64,000 bases of DNA from Rhodovulum imhoffii. GTDB taxonomy: Bacteria; Pseudomonadota; Alphaproteobacteria; Rhodobacterales; Rhodobacteraceae. Under the pieces are notes generated by a model. It was given only the letters and a program-made list of their open reading frames with translations. It did not search any database and was not told the origin of the DNA. Location of the stretch: positions 248,001 to 312,000 of the forward strand of contig NZ_QAAA01000001.1 of the NCBI RefSeq assembly GCF_003046545.1, in the 5' to 3' direction. Shown one piece after another: positions 53,526 to 61,343 of this stretch (the first letter of the stretch is position 1; every line of letters begins with the position of its first letter). The position numbers and the translations under genes were made by a program.

Positions 53526-54866
53526 ATGACCCTCGCCTTCGCCCCCGAGCGGATCGAGATGTGGCCGCTGTCGCGCCTCCAGCCCTACGCAAGGAACGCG
53601 AAGGTACATGGCGCGGACCAGGTCGCGAAGATCGCCGCCAGCATGGCCGAGTTCGGCTGGACCGTGCCCTGCCTCGTCGGCGAGGACGGCGAGTTGATCG
53701 CGGGGCATGGCCGGGTGCTGGCGGCAACGCAACTCGGTCTGACCGAAGCGCCGGTGATCGTACTCGGGCATCTGACCGAGGCGCAGCGCCGGGCATATCG
53801 CATTGCGGACAACAAGCTGACCGAACTCGGCAGCTGGGACGAGGCGCTGCTGTCGGCCGAACTGAACGATCTGCTGGCCGAAGATTTCGACCTGTCACTG
53901 GTCGGCTTTTCCGACGGCGAGTTGGACAAGCTGCTGGCCTTCGTGCCGGAGGGGGACGGAGAAGAAGATGGCACCGGGGGCTCCGTGCCGCCGGTGACCA
54001 TCCCCGAACCGCCGCGCAATCCGGCGTCGCGCACCGGCGATCTGTGGATCCTCGGCGATCACCGGCTCCTTTGCGGTGACAGCACCAGCGCGGCCGATGT
54101 GCGCCGCCTGATGAATGGCGAACGGGCGATCCTGTTCGCGACCGATCCGCCGTATCTGGTGGATTATGACGGTTCCAACCATCCGACCCGCAACAAGGAC
54201 TGGTCGGCGTCCTACGGCACGACCTGGGATGACAGTTCGCAGGGCGCGGAACTCTATGACGGGTTCATCGCTGCAGCCGTGGCGGAAGCCATCACCGAGG
54301 ATGCCGCCTGGTACTGCTGGCACGCCTCGCGCCGCCAGGCGATGCTTGAGGCCTGCTGGGAGAAAGCGGGCGCCTTCGTCCATCAGCAGATCATTTGGGT
54401 GAAGGATCGCGGTGTCCTGACCCGGTCGCACTACCTCTGGAAGCACGAACCCTGCTTCATGGGCTGGCGCCGCCCGAACCGCCCGCCGAAGGTGGCCGAG
54501 GAAACGCTGCCATCGACATGGGCGCTGCCGAGTTTCGCCAAGGACGACCGGCCCGACCATCCGACGCCGAAACCGCTCGACGCCTTCGGAATTCCGATGC
54601 GCCAGCATGTGGCGCGGGGTGGTCTCTGCTATGAGCCGTTCTCAGGTTCGGGCTCGCAGATCATGGCAGGTGAAGCCAATGGCCGCCGCGTCTTTGCGAT
54701 GGAAATCAGCCCGGCCTATGTCGACGTCGCCGTGGAACGCTGGCAGGCCGAAACCGGCCGCGACGCGATCCTTGATGGCGACGGCCGGACCTTCGCGCAG
54801 GTGAGGACGGAGCGGCTGGGCGCAACCCTGGCCGCACCCGCACCACATCCTGAACCCGCCGCGTGA
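53526..54866 (+). CDS. ParB-domain / N-class DNA methyltransferase (orphan, phage)
   Basis: A 446-aa fusion. N-terminal ParB/Srx-like domain (about 5-100) with LIAGHGRVLAATQLG and RAYRIADNKLTELG; then a beta-class amino-methyltransferase with DPPY at 207-210 (ATDPPYLVDYDG) and the SAM motif YEPFSGSGSQ near residue 370. It methylates adenine-N6 or cytosine-N4. Such orphan enzymes protect phage DNA from host restriction. It is the first gene of the methyltransferase pair after the structured gap. Confidence 0.92.
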   Translation: MTLAFAPERIEMWPLSRLQPYARNAKVHGADQVAKIAASMAEFGWTVPCLVGEDGELIAGHGRVLAATQLGLTEAPVIVLGHLTEAQRRAYRIADNKLTELGSWDEALLSAELNDLLAEDFDLSLVGFSDGELDKLLAFVPEGDGEEDGTGGSVPPVTIPEPPRNPASRTGDLWILGDHRLLCGDSTSAADVRRLMNGERAILFATDPPYLVDYDGSNHPTRNKDWSASYGTTWDDSSQGAELYDGFIAAAVAEAITEDAAWYCWHASRRQAMLEACWEKAGAFVHQQIIWVKDRGVLTRSHYLWKHEPCFMGWRRPNRPPKVAEETLPSTWALPSFAKDDRPDHPTPKPLDAFGIPMRQHVARGGLCYEPFSGSGSQIMAGEANGRRVFAMEISPAYVDVAVERWQAETGRDAILDGDGRTFAQVRTERLGATLAAPAPHPEPAA

Positions 54867-54867
54867 C

Positions 54868-55890
54868 ATGCATGACCTGGCTTTACCTTCCTCCGGACGC
54901 GCTTCCGGAACCGGAGACGCATGCATGTTCGGCCTCTCTCTCTGCTCCGGCGCAGGCGGCCTTGACCTCGGGCTCACCATCGCCATCCCCGGATATCGTG
55001 CTGTGGGCCATGTCGAACGGGAAACCTACGCCGCAGCCACTCTCGTGGCGCGGATGGAAGACGCGTCCCTGGATCAGGCTGTTGTCTGGGACGACGTTGG
55101 AACCTTCGACGGCCGCCCGTGGCGCGGCGCGGTGGACATCGTCACTGCGGGCTATCCGTGCCAGCCGTTCTCCGTCGCGGGCAAGCGCCGGGGCGCGGAC
55201 GACCCGCGCCACCTCTGGCCGCATGTCGCCCGCATCATCTGCGAGGTCGAACCGCCCTTCGTCTTCCTCGAGAATGTCGCCCATCATCTCCGCCTCGGCT
55301 TCCCCGAAGTCGCCAGCGGACTGGTCGGCATGGGGTACCGCCTTGCGGCGGGCCTCTTCACGGCGGCGGAAGTCGGTGCGCCGCATCGGCGCGAGCGGCT
55401 CTTCATCCTCGCCCACCGCGAGCGCGACCACCTGGCCGACCCCGCGCGCCTGCTCGGGGACGCGCTCGAGCGGCGGGAACCGGACGGAGATGATGCGGCT
55501 CTGGCCGACGCCACTCGCCGGCGACAGCAAGGGCACGCGGAACCGGACGAGCAATCGCAGCGAGACGGCGCGCCCGCGCAACGACGGGTCCACGCTCTGC
55601 GATGCGACGCGGATGTGGATGACGCCGACGGCGCGGGATCACAAGGACGGGGCGACGAGCCTCGCGAACACGCCGGTGAACGGGCTGCTTGGCCGCCAGG
55701 TCCTGGTGACGCCGACGGCTGGCGGGCGTTCCTGCGACACGCCCCGGACGTTGAACCCGCTGTTCGTCGAGGCGCTGATGGGCTGGCCCACCGGGTGGAC
55801 CGGCTTCGGCTCTGTGGCAACGGAGTGGTCCCGCTGGTCGCGGCGCATGCGCTGCGAACTCTCGCGGCTGAACTGCTGGCCGATGGATGA
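54868..55890 (+). CDS. Phage DNA (cytosine-5) methyltransferase, frame break near 55,440-55,490
   Basis: A 340-aa open frame. The first about 205 residues are a clear C5-methyltransferase: LCSGAGGLDLGL (motif I), AGYPCQPFSVAG with Cys98, FLENVAHH (135-140), APHRRERLFILAH (VIII). ATG 54925 is an alternative start with GGAG upstream. Beyond about 55,490 this frame loses the strong G/C third-position bias, while the +1 frame (55490-55903) gains it and shows the WPTP and GWPTGW repeats usual in phage Dcm C-termini. The end of this frame (LCGNGVVPLVAAHALRTL) still resembles motif X, so the case is ambiguous. Confidence 0.7.
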   Translation: MHDLALPSSGRASGTGDACMFGLSLCSGAGGLDLGLTIAIPGYRAVGHVERETYAAATLVARMEDASLDQAVVWDDVGTFDGRPWRGAVDIVTAGYPCQPFSVAGKRRGADDPRHLWPHVARIICEVEPPFVFLENVAHHLRLGFPEVASGLVGMGYRLAAGLFTAAEVGAPHRRERLFILAHRERDHLADPARLLGDALERREPDGDDAALADATRRRQQGHAEPDEQSQRDGAPAQRRVHALRCDADVDDADGAGSQGRGDEPREHAGERAAWPPGPGDADGWRAFLRHAPDVEPAVRRGADGLAHRVDRLRLCGNGVVPLVAAHALRTLAAELLADG

Positions 55891-55903
55891 GGCCGCGGCA
55901 TGA
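55490..55903 (+). CDS. C-terminal part of phage Dcm in the +1 frame, or separate gene
   Basis: A 137-aa frame starting at the ATGATG at 55490 inside the dcm frame (the frame is open further upstream). It contains LWPTPLAGDSKG, MWMTPTARDHKDG, LNPLFVEALMGWPTGW, all typical of the C-terminal half of phage cytosine methyltransferases. Its codon third positions are almost all G or C, and its stop overlaps the next gene start by 4 nt (ATGA) like most genes here. So this frame is very probably translated, by a frameshift from the upstream frame, from its own start, or it is the remainder of a mutated gene. Confidence 0.65.
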   Translation: MMRLWPTPLAGDSKGTRNRTSNRSETARPRNDGSTLCDATRMWMTPTARDHKDGATSLANTPVNGLLGRQVLVTPTAGGRSCDTPRTLNPLFVEALMGWPTGWTGFGSVATEWSRWSRRMRCELSRLNCWPMDEAAA

Positions 55904-56220
55904 AGCAGTCCCGCCTCATGTCGCTGGTGGAGGCTGTCGCCAACGTGTCGTTGGGCTACGGCGTCGCGGTGGTGACGCAGATCCTGATCTTCCCGGTCTT
56001 CGGGCTGCACACGACGCTGGCGCAGAACCTCAAGATGGGCGCGGTGTTCACGGTGGTGAGCATCGCGCGCTCCTTCGCCCTGCGGCGACTGTTCGAAACG
56101 ATCCGGGTCAAGACGACAGGGGCGCCGCTCGATGCGAGCGGCAGCCCAGTTCGTCGTCGGTTGCCATATCGGCGCGATTTCGGTCCAGTCATAAAGCGAG
56201 GTCAGGCTTCCAAACGATAG
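55900..56220 (+). CDS. DUF7220 small membrane protein, C-terminus altered
   Basis: A 106-aa protein. SRLMSLVEAVANVSLGYGVAV..ILIFPVFGL..LAQNLKMGAVFTVVSIARSFALRRLFE is the full DUF7220 domain with two membrane helices (about 12-33 and 45-62). From about residue 70 the sequence becomes a basic, non-conserved tail (SPVRRRLPYRRD...), which coincides with a remnant of a DUF3489 gene on the other strand. This suggests a rearrangement joint inside the 3' end. Confidence 0.8.
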   Translation: MKQSRLMSLVEAVANVSLGYGVAVVTQILIFPVFGLHTTLAQNLKMGAVFTVVSIARSFALRRLFETIRVKTTGAPLDASGSPVRRRLPYRRDFGPVIKRGQASKR

Positions 56221-56336
56221 ACCCGTCCGCGCCGCTCGACCTTCTCGGAGATGATCGTCAGGGCGCGTTTCTTCTTCAACGAGCCGGGCATGGCGCCGGG
56301 AATGGCGCGCGGGGCACGATCAAAACGACCTGAAAC
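56202..56336 (-). pseudogene. 3' remnant of a second DUF3489 gene
   Basis: Minus-strand translation gives about 44 codons ending GSLKKKRALTIISEKVERRG then RVYRLEA and a stop. This matches the C-terminus of the intact DUF3489 protein at 56861-57442 (ALKKKLGLEVTSEKVEGRG then RVYNLPRD). The 5' part is missing; a stop lies at 56337-56339. It indicates duplication followed by deletion or replacement. Confidence 0.65.
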
Positions 56337-56417
56337 CTAGATCAGGAGTGCTTGCGATGCCGATGCGTCCTCCGTTAATCGTTGCCTCCGGCAGGAACAA
56401 CGAGTTGCGGAGGAAAC

Positions 56418-56789
56418 GTGTATTTCGAGTATCCCGAAACGCTCGAAGGTTTGGAGCAGGCAAAGAAGCACCTCGAACGACTGGAGGAGCGAGATAGTAT
56501 GGATACGTCCGGGAACCCGGATAAATACCATACCAGGATCAATAGCGCTCGAATGGAAGTCAGGCGGATAACGGAGAGCCTGAAAGCCCAAGGCTTGCTT
56601 CCCTACACGGAGCAAGAGCTTCTGAACCACCGTTTGGACGAAGCCTTCCCAAAGGCCAAGTCTAGGGAAATCGTCGAGTTCGAAGGTGCAAGGTACCAAA
56701 AGCGATTCAGCCCAGCGACCAAGAGTCGGTCGGGAAAGACGGTCACTTCTTGGAATCAATGGTGGCAAAAGCTGCCTGATGTAGACTGA
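56418..56789 (+). CDS. Unknown 123-aa protein, inserted cargo (moron) candidate
   Basis: Start GTG 56418 follows GGAGGA at 56403-56408. The protein begins VYFEYPETLEGLEQAKKHLERLEERD and is helical and charged, with a basic C-terminus (KRFSPATKSRSGKTV). Base composition and codon use are clearly less GC-rich than in the flanking phage genes. It lies between a DUF3489 remnant and the intact DUF3489 gene, both on the opposite strand. No recognised family. Confidence 0.65.
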   Translation: MYFEYPETLEGLEQAKKHLERLEERDSMDTSGNPDKYHTRINSARMEVRRITESLKAQGLLPYTEQELLNHRLDEAFPKAKSREIVEFEGARYQKRFSPATKSRSGKTVTSWNQWWQKLPDVD

Positions 56790-56860
56790 TGCCGCTGTAG
56801 GCGAATGCGCCGTCGGCGCGTCCCTGAAGTCTGAGGCGCGTCTCTGGCCGTCTTCGTTTG

Positions 56861-57442
56861 TCAGTCGCGCGGCAGGTTGTAGACCCTCCCGCGACCCTCG
56901 ACCTTCTCCGAGGTGACTTCGAGCCCGAGCTTCTTCTTGAGCGCGCCAGCGAATGCCCCGCGCACGGTGTGAGCTTGCCAGCCCGTCGCTTCGACGATCT
57001 CGTCGATGGTCGCGCCTCCCGGCGCGCGGAGCATCGCGATCAGCGCGGCCTGCTTGGTTCCCGTGCGCGGCGTACGCGCCTTGGGCGCTGGGTCGGCCTC
57101 GGCGGAAGCTTCCTCTTCCACGGATGGCGCAGCGTCGGCGCCCGTGGACGCACTGGCGCCGCCTACCGGCTCGATGCCGATGGCGGCGAGGCCCGCGTCG
57201 GTGATGTGCAGGAGGATGGCGCGCCCGTCCTCGTCGTTGCGCCACATGCGGTTGAGCGCGGTGTCGGCCTTGGCCCGGCTGTCGGTCGCGGTCTCGACGA
57301 TCAGCCCGCGGGAGAGGAGCGCACCGACCACCTTGGTGGCGGCTCCGCCGCGGAGCGAGCCGGGGAGCGGCAGGACGCTGCGATCCTCGCGCTGCGCGGC
57401 GGCGCTGAGGATCACGAGTTTTGCATCGGAAAGCTTGGTCAT
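56861..57442 (-). CDS. DUF3489 protein
   Basis: A 193-aa protein. The N-terminal part (LSDAKLVILSAAAQREDRSVLPLP, GGAATKVVGALLSRGLIVE) resembles a winged helix. An Ala/Pro/Glu-rich linker (about 95-125) leads to the DUF3489 domain (TKQAALIAMLRAPGGATIDEIVEATGWQAHTVRG onward), a second winged helix. It is probably a DNA-binding regulator. CGGAGACC lies before the ATG. It is transcribed away from the head operon together with the next minus-strand gene. Confidence 0.88.
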   Translation of the reverse strand: MTKLSDAKLVILSAAAQREDRSVLPLPGSLRGGAATKVVGALLSRGLIVETATDSRAKADTALNRMWRNDEDGRAILLHITDAGLAAIGIEPVGGASASTGADAAPSVEEEASAEADPAPKARTPRTGTKQAALIAMLRAPGGATIDEIVEATGWQAHTVRGAFAGALKKKLGLEVTSEKVEGRGRVYNLPRD

Positions 57443-57537
57443 ACGGGGTCTCCGTGTTCGAGGCCCGCGTCATGCGGCGCCTTCTACGACCCCGAGCCGC
57501 GCAGGGTGCGCGGCGGGAGTTCCGGCGGTGCCGGAGA

Positions 57538-57810
57538 TCAGCGGGCGTGCTCGCCCTCACCGAAGGCGCTGTCGGTAATGCGCTTCAGGAGGCTGGCGTA
57601 GTGTTCGAGGGTGCCGACCATGGCCCAGCCCACCTCGTCGGGGTGGCAGTTGAAATGGTCGTCGCTGAGCGACTGCAGGCGGGCGAGCATCTCGTCAATC
57701 TCGGCTTTCTTGCCGATGAAGGCGTTCAGGGCTGCTTCCTTGTTCCGGCGCGCCTTCTCGGCGCGGAGTACGTGACGCGGGGTTGTGATCGGGTTCAGGC
57801 GGGTTGTCAT
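57538..57810 (-). CDS. Hypothetical phage protein
   Basis: A 90-aa protein (RHVLRAEKARRNKEAALNAFIGKKAEIDEMLARLQ...), helical, with one Cys-His (NCHPDE). It precedes DUF3489 (95-nt gap) on the minus strand. Its start faces the head operon across a 111-nt divergent gap with a perfect inverted repeat. Function unknown. Confidence 0.7.
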   Translation of the reverse strand: MTTRLNPITTPRHVLRAEKARRNKEAALNAFIGKKAEIDEMLARLQSLSDDHFNCHPDEVGWAMVGTLEHYASLLKRITDSAFGEGEHAR

Positions 57811-57871
57811 CGTGGTGGCTCCGGGTGAGTTGCATCGTCCTTGTGGGATCTAAGTTCGCTCTGCCCGCGAG

Positions 57872-57890
57872 GCTTATCAACTCGATAAGC
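57872..57890. promoter_or_regulatory. Candidate operator between DUF genes and head operon
   Basis: GCTTATC - AACTC - GATAAGC: perfect 7-bp arms, 5-bp spacer, in the divergent gap 57811-57921. It is well placed to control both the minus-strand DUF operon and the late packaging operon. Confidence 0.55.
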
Positions 57891-57921
57891 AACTGACTTT
57901 GAATGATAATCGGGGCTGGCG

Positions 57922-58506
57922 ATGCAGGGCATGAGCGAGCGCCAGTACGCCGCCCATGTCGGGTTGTCGCGCGGCGCGATCCAGAAGGCGAAGGCCGCCG
58001 GCCGGCTCGTTCTGCACGAGGATGGCAGCATCGACGCCGCCGCTTCAGACGAGCGGCGGGCCGAGACGACGGACCCGTCGAAGACCCGCAAGCCGCCTGC
58101 GCCGAAGCTGAAGCCCGTGCCCGAGGCCGCCGTCGCCGCCGTCGGCGATACGCTACGGGAACAGGGGCTTTCAGCCCCGGCCCTCGGCGGCGGCACGACG
58201 TTCCTTCAGGCCAAGACCGCGAACGAGGTGCTGAAGGCGCAGGAGCGACGCATCCGGCTCCAGAAGCTGAAGGGGGAGCTGGTCGACCGTGCGCGGGCGG
58301 AGACGTTGATGTTTCGGCTCGCGCGCGACGAGCGCGACGCGTGGGTGACCTGGCCGGCGCGGGTTGCCGCGCTCATGGCCTCTGAACTCACCGCGGCGCT
58401 TGGGGACGGGTGCGAGGTGGAGGCGGCGCTGATGCAGAAAGTTCTGGAGGCCCATGTCCGCGCCCAGTTCGACAGCCTCGCAGAGATCCGACCCGGGCTT
58501 GGATGA
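57922..58506 (+). CDS. Terminase small subunit-like protein
   Basis: A 194-aa protein. The N-terminus SERQYAAHVGLSRGAIQKAKAAGRL is a helix-turn-helix as in Nu1-type DNA-recognition subunits; the C-terminal half is helical (ERRIRLQKLKGELVDRARAE is typical). ATG 57931 is an alternative start. It directly precedes and overlaps (53 nt) the large terminase. It would recognise phage DNA for packaging. Confidence 0.8.
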   Translation: MQGMSERQYAAHVGLSRGAIQKAKAAGRLVLHEDGSIDAAASDERRAETTDPSKTRKPPAPKLKPVPEAAVAAVGDTLREQGLSAPALGGGTTFLQAKTANEVLKAQERRIRLQKLKGELVDRARAETLMFRLARDERDAWVTWPARVAALMASELTAALGDGCEVEAALMQKVLEAHVRAQFDSLAEIRPGLG

Positions 58507-60448
58507 CGACCTCTTCGGGTTCGACGGCGCCGCCGCGCTGATCCGCGCCTGGTCGCGGGGTCTGCGTCCTGATCCTGACCTGACCGTCTCGAGCTGGGCC
58601 GACCGCCACCGGAAACTCGCCTCGCGGGCCTCGGCCGAGCCGGGGCAGTACCGGACCGCGCGCACGCCCTACATGCGCGAGATCATGGACCGGCTCTCGC
58701 CCGGCGATCCGACCCAGCGCATCGTGTTCATGAAGGCCGCGCAGGTTGGCGCGACCGAGGCCGGCAACAACTGGATCGGCTTCGTGATCCACCAGGCGCC
58801 GGGGCCGATGCTCGCGGTCCAGCCGACCGTGGAACTGGCCAAGCGCAACTCGCGCCAGCGGATCGACCCGCTGATCGACGAGAGCCCGGACCTGCGGGAG
58901 CGGGTGAAGCCCGCCCGCTCGCGGGATGCGGGCAACACGATGCTGTCGAAGGAGTTTGCCGGCGGCATCTTGATCATGACGGGCGCGAACTCGGCGGTCG
59001 GACTGCGGTCGACTCCGGCTCGGTACATCTTCCTCGACGAGGTCGACGCCTATCCGGCCTCGGCCGACGAGGAGGGCGATCCGGTCACGCTGGCCGAGGC
59101 GCGTTCTCTGACCTTCGCCCATCGGCGCAAGGTCTTCCTGGTCTCGACGCCTACGATCCGGGGGCTCTCCCGGATCGAGCGGGAGTTCGAGGCCTCCGAC
59201 CAGCGCCGGTTCTTTGTGCCGTGCCCGCATTGCGCCGCGATGCAATGGCTGCGCTTCGAGCGGCTGCGCTGGGAGAAGGGGCGGCCCGAGACGGCCGAGT
59301 ATCACTGCGAGGGCTGCGAACGGCCCATCGCCGAGCATCACAAGACCAGGATGCTCGAGCGCGGCGAGTGGCGTGCGACCGCCACGGCCGCCGATCCGGC
59401 GACGGTCGGCTACCACTTGTCGGCGCTCTACTCGCCGGTGGGTTGGCTCAGCTGGCAGCGGATCGCGCGGGCGCACGAGGCGGCACGGGGCAGCGACGAG
59501 GCGATGCGGGCGTTCCGGAACACCATCCTCGGCGAGACCTGGATGGAGACCGGCGAGGCCCCCGACTGGCAGCGGCTGGCGGACCGGCGCGAGGCATGGG
59601 CGCCGGGCACGGTGCCTGAGCGCGGCCTGTTCCTGACGGCCGGAGCGGACGTGCAGAAGGACCGGATCGAGGTCGATGTCTGGGCCTGGGGCCGTGGGCT
59701 GGAAAGCTGGCTGGTCGATCACCTCGTGTTCGAGGGCGGGCCCGGCGATCCGGGCTGCTGGCAGCAGTTGACCGACCTGCTGGGTCGGACATGGGCGCAT
59801 GCCTCGGGCCAGACGATGACACTCGCGCGGCTCGCCATCGACACGGGGTATGAGACCAGCGCGGTCTATGCCTGGTCACGCCAGGTGGGTTTCGCGCAGG
59901 TGGCGCCGGTGAAGGGCGTCGAGGGGTTCACGCGAACGAGTCCGGTGACCGGGCCGACCTATGTCGACGCCACCGTCGCGGGCAAGCGACTGCGGCGCGG
60001 GGCCCGGCTCTGGACGGTGGCGACCTCGACCTTCAAGGCCGAGACCTATCGCTTCCTGCGGCAGGACCGGCCGACCAGAGAGGAACAGGCCGCCGGCGCG
60101 CTGTGCCCGCCCGGCACGATCCATCTGCCGGACTGGGCGGATGGCGAATGGCTCAAGCAGCTGACCGCCGAGCAGCTGGTGACGGTGAAGGGCAAGCGTG
60201 GCTTCGCGCGGCTCGAATGGCAGAAGCTGCGCGAGCGGAACGAGGCGCTGGACACACGCGTCTACGCCCGCTCGGCGGCGTGGATCGCGGGCGCTGATCG
60301 CTGGCCCGAAGCACGCTGGGCTGATCTGGAAGCTCAACTCGGTTTGGTGAAACAGGACGGGCCGGAGGCCGGTCCAGCGACGGCGCCGTCCGTCCTGACA
60401 AGAACGACCCCGCGCCGGCGCACGGTGCGGTCAAGCTACATGGGGTGA
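58454..60448 (+). CDS. Terminase large subunit, GpA family
   Basis: A 664-aa packaging motor and nuclease of the lambda GpA type. ATPase: MKAAQVGATEAGNN (Walker A variant near residue 94) and RYIFLDEVDAYPAS (Walker B near 190). A CPHCAAMQW...CEGCERPIAEHH zinc-ribbon-like segment follows, then the C-terminal nuclease region (TAGADVQKDRIEVDVWAWG, with Asp). GGAGG lies before the ATG. It is followed by a convergent cargo gene. Confidence 0.95.
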   Translation: MSAPSSTASQRSDPGLDDDLFGFDGAAALIRAWSRGLRPDPDLTVSSWADRHRKLASRASAEPGQYRTARTPYMREIMDRLSPGDPTQRIVFMKAAQVGATEAGNNWIGFVIHQAPGPMLAVQPTVELAKRNSRQRIDPLIDESPDLRERVKPARSRDAGNTMLSKEFAGGILIMTGANSAVGLRSTPARYIFLDEVDAYPASADEEGDPVTLAEARSLTFAHRRKVFLVSTPTIRGLSRIEREFEASDQRRFFVPCPHCAAMQWLRFERLRWEKGRPETAEYHCEGCERPIAEHHKTRMLERGEWRATATAADPATVGYHLSALYSPVGWLSWQRIARAHEAARGSDEAMRAFRNTILGETWMETGEAPDWQRLADRREAWAPGTVPERGLFLTAGADVQKDRIEVDVWAWGRGLESWLVDHLVFEGGPGDPGCWQQLTDLLGRTWAHASGQTMTLARLAIDTGYETSAVYAWSRQVGFAQVAPVKGVEGFTRTSPVTGPTYVDATVAGKRLRRGARLWTVATSTFKAETYRFLRQDRPTREEQAAGALCPPGTIHLPDWADGEWLKQLTAEQLVTVKGKRGFARLEWQKLRERNEALDTRVYARSAAWIAGADRWPEARWADLEAQLGLVKQDGPEAGPATAPSVLTRTTPRRRTVRSSYMG

Positions 60449-60459
60449 GTAGGAAGGGA

Positions 60460-61074
60460 TCAGTTGAGCCGCGTGGCCCGGCTGCGCTGGAAGGCCTCGT
60501 AGGCGGTCTTGCGCCGCGCGGCGATCTTCCGGACGCGCTTAACGATCTCGGCCTCGCCGAAATCGGTCGGAAGAAACGGCCCGCCATCCCAGTGCAGCAT
60601 CTCCTTGTGTCGTGGATGCTGGCGGTTAGAGACCGCCTCAAGGAAGTCCATGAAGCCGGGCAGGCCGCCGACGTCTTCGGGCGGGCAGCGGCGCTCGCCG
60701 CCGAGGAACACCGGGTAATCGACACCGGGGGCGGCTGGCTCCACCGCCTCGATCACGACGCGGTGCCGCCAGTCGTCCCCGAAATCATACGTATAGAGCA
60801 GCTCCGTGACGCCACTGTTGACCAGGGTCGAGAGGCGCAAGCCCTTGGCCTGGTAGACCTTGTGGCCCCAGTGCGCATCGTCGGGATCGGGCTCGCCGTA
60901 GACCCGGTCGCCCAGGGCAAACTGATAGAGGTGACAGTCCTCCCAGGGCATGACTGCCTGGATGAGCTCGTGGAGCGCGCGCAGGTTGGTCGAGAGGCTG
61001 ACCTCGACGCGGCGCCATATGCGCGGTTCGAGACCTTCGAGGTCGATGCGGATCCGGGCGATCTGGTCGGTCAT
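60460..61074 (-). CDS. Plasmid pRiA4b ORF-3 family protein, cargo
   Basis: A 204-aa protein; start ATG 61074 after AAAGG. The domain reads ARIRIDLEGLEPRIWRRVEV, LHELIQAVMPWEDCHLYQF, YTYDFGDDWRHRVVIE and LGGERRCPPEDVGG, all classic for PRiA4_ORF3. Function unknown. It lies on the opposite strand between the large terminase and the gpW gene, interrupting an otherwise unidirectional head module, so it is probably a moron. Confidence 0.9.
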   Translation of the reverse strand: MTDQIARIRIDLEGLEPRIWRRVEVSLSTNLRALHELIQAVMPWEDCHLYQFALGDRVYGEPDPDDAHWGHKVYQAKGLRLSTLVNSGVTELLYTYDFGDDWRHRVVIEAVEPAAPGVDYPVFLGGERRCPPEDVGGLPGFMDFLEAVSNRQHPRHKEMLHWDGGPFLPTDFGEAEIVKRVRKIAARRKTAYEAFQRSRATRLN

Positions 61075-61123
61075 TGGTGCCTTTTGCCGAATGGGGCTGG
61101 CCTGACGATAGAAGGTGGACGGA

Positions 61124-61339
61124 ATGGCGACAATCACAGATCTCCGCAGCCGCCGTGAGGCGCTGTCCGCGCAGCGGTCGTCGGGCGTGGCGCGGGTCAG
61201 CTACGACGGCAAGACCGTGGACTATCGCAGCGTGGCCGAAATCGATCGCGCCCTCGAGGCGCTTGACCGCGAGATCGCCGCGGCCGAGGGACGGCAGATC
61301 GTCCGTCAGGTCCGCGTGACGACGGCGAAGGGGCTCTGA
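61124..61339 (+). CDS. gpW-like head-tail joining protein
   Basis: A 71-aa protein (start 61124, AAGGTGG upstream). RVSYDGKTVDYRSVAEIDRALEALDREIA and the end VRVTTAKGL are the signature of the gpW family, which sits between the head portal and the tail connector. It lies 4 nt before the portal gene. Confidence 0.9.
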   Translation: MATITDLRSRREALSAQRSSGVARVSYDGKTVDYRSVAEIDRALEALDREIAAAEGRQIVRQVRVTTAKGL

Positions 61340-61343
61340 TCCC

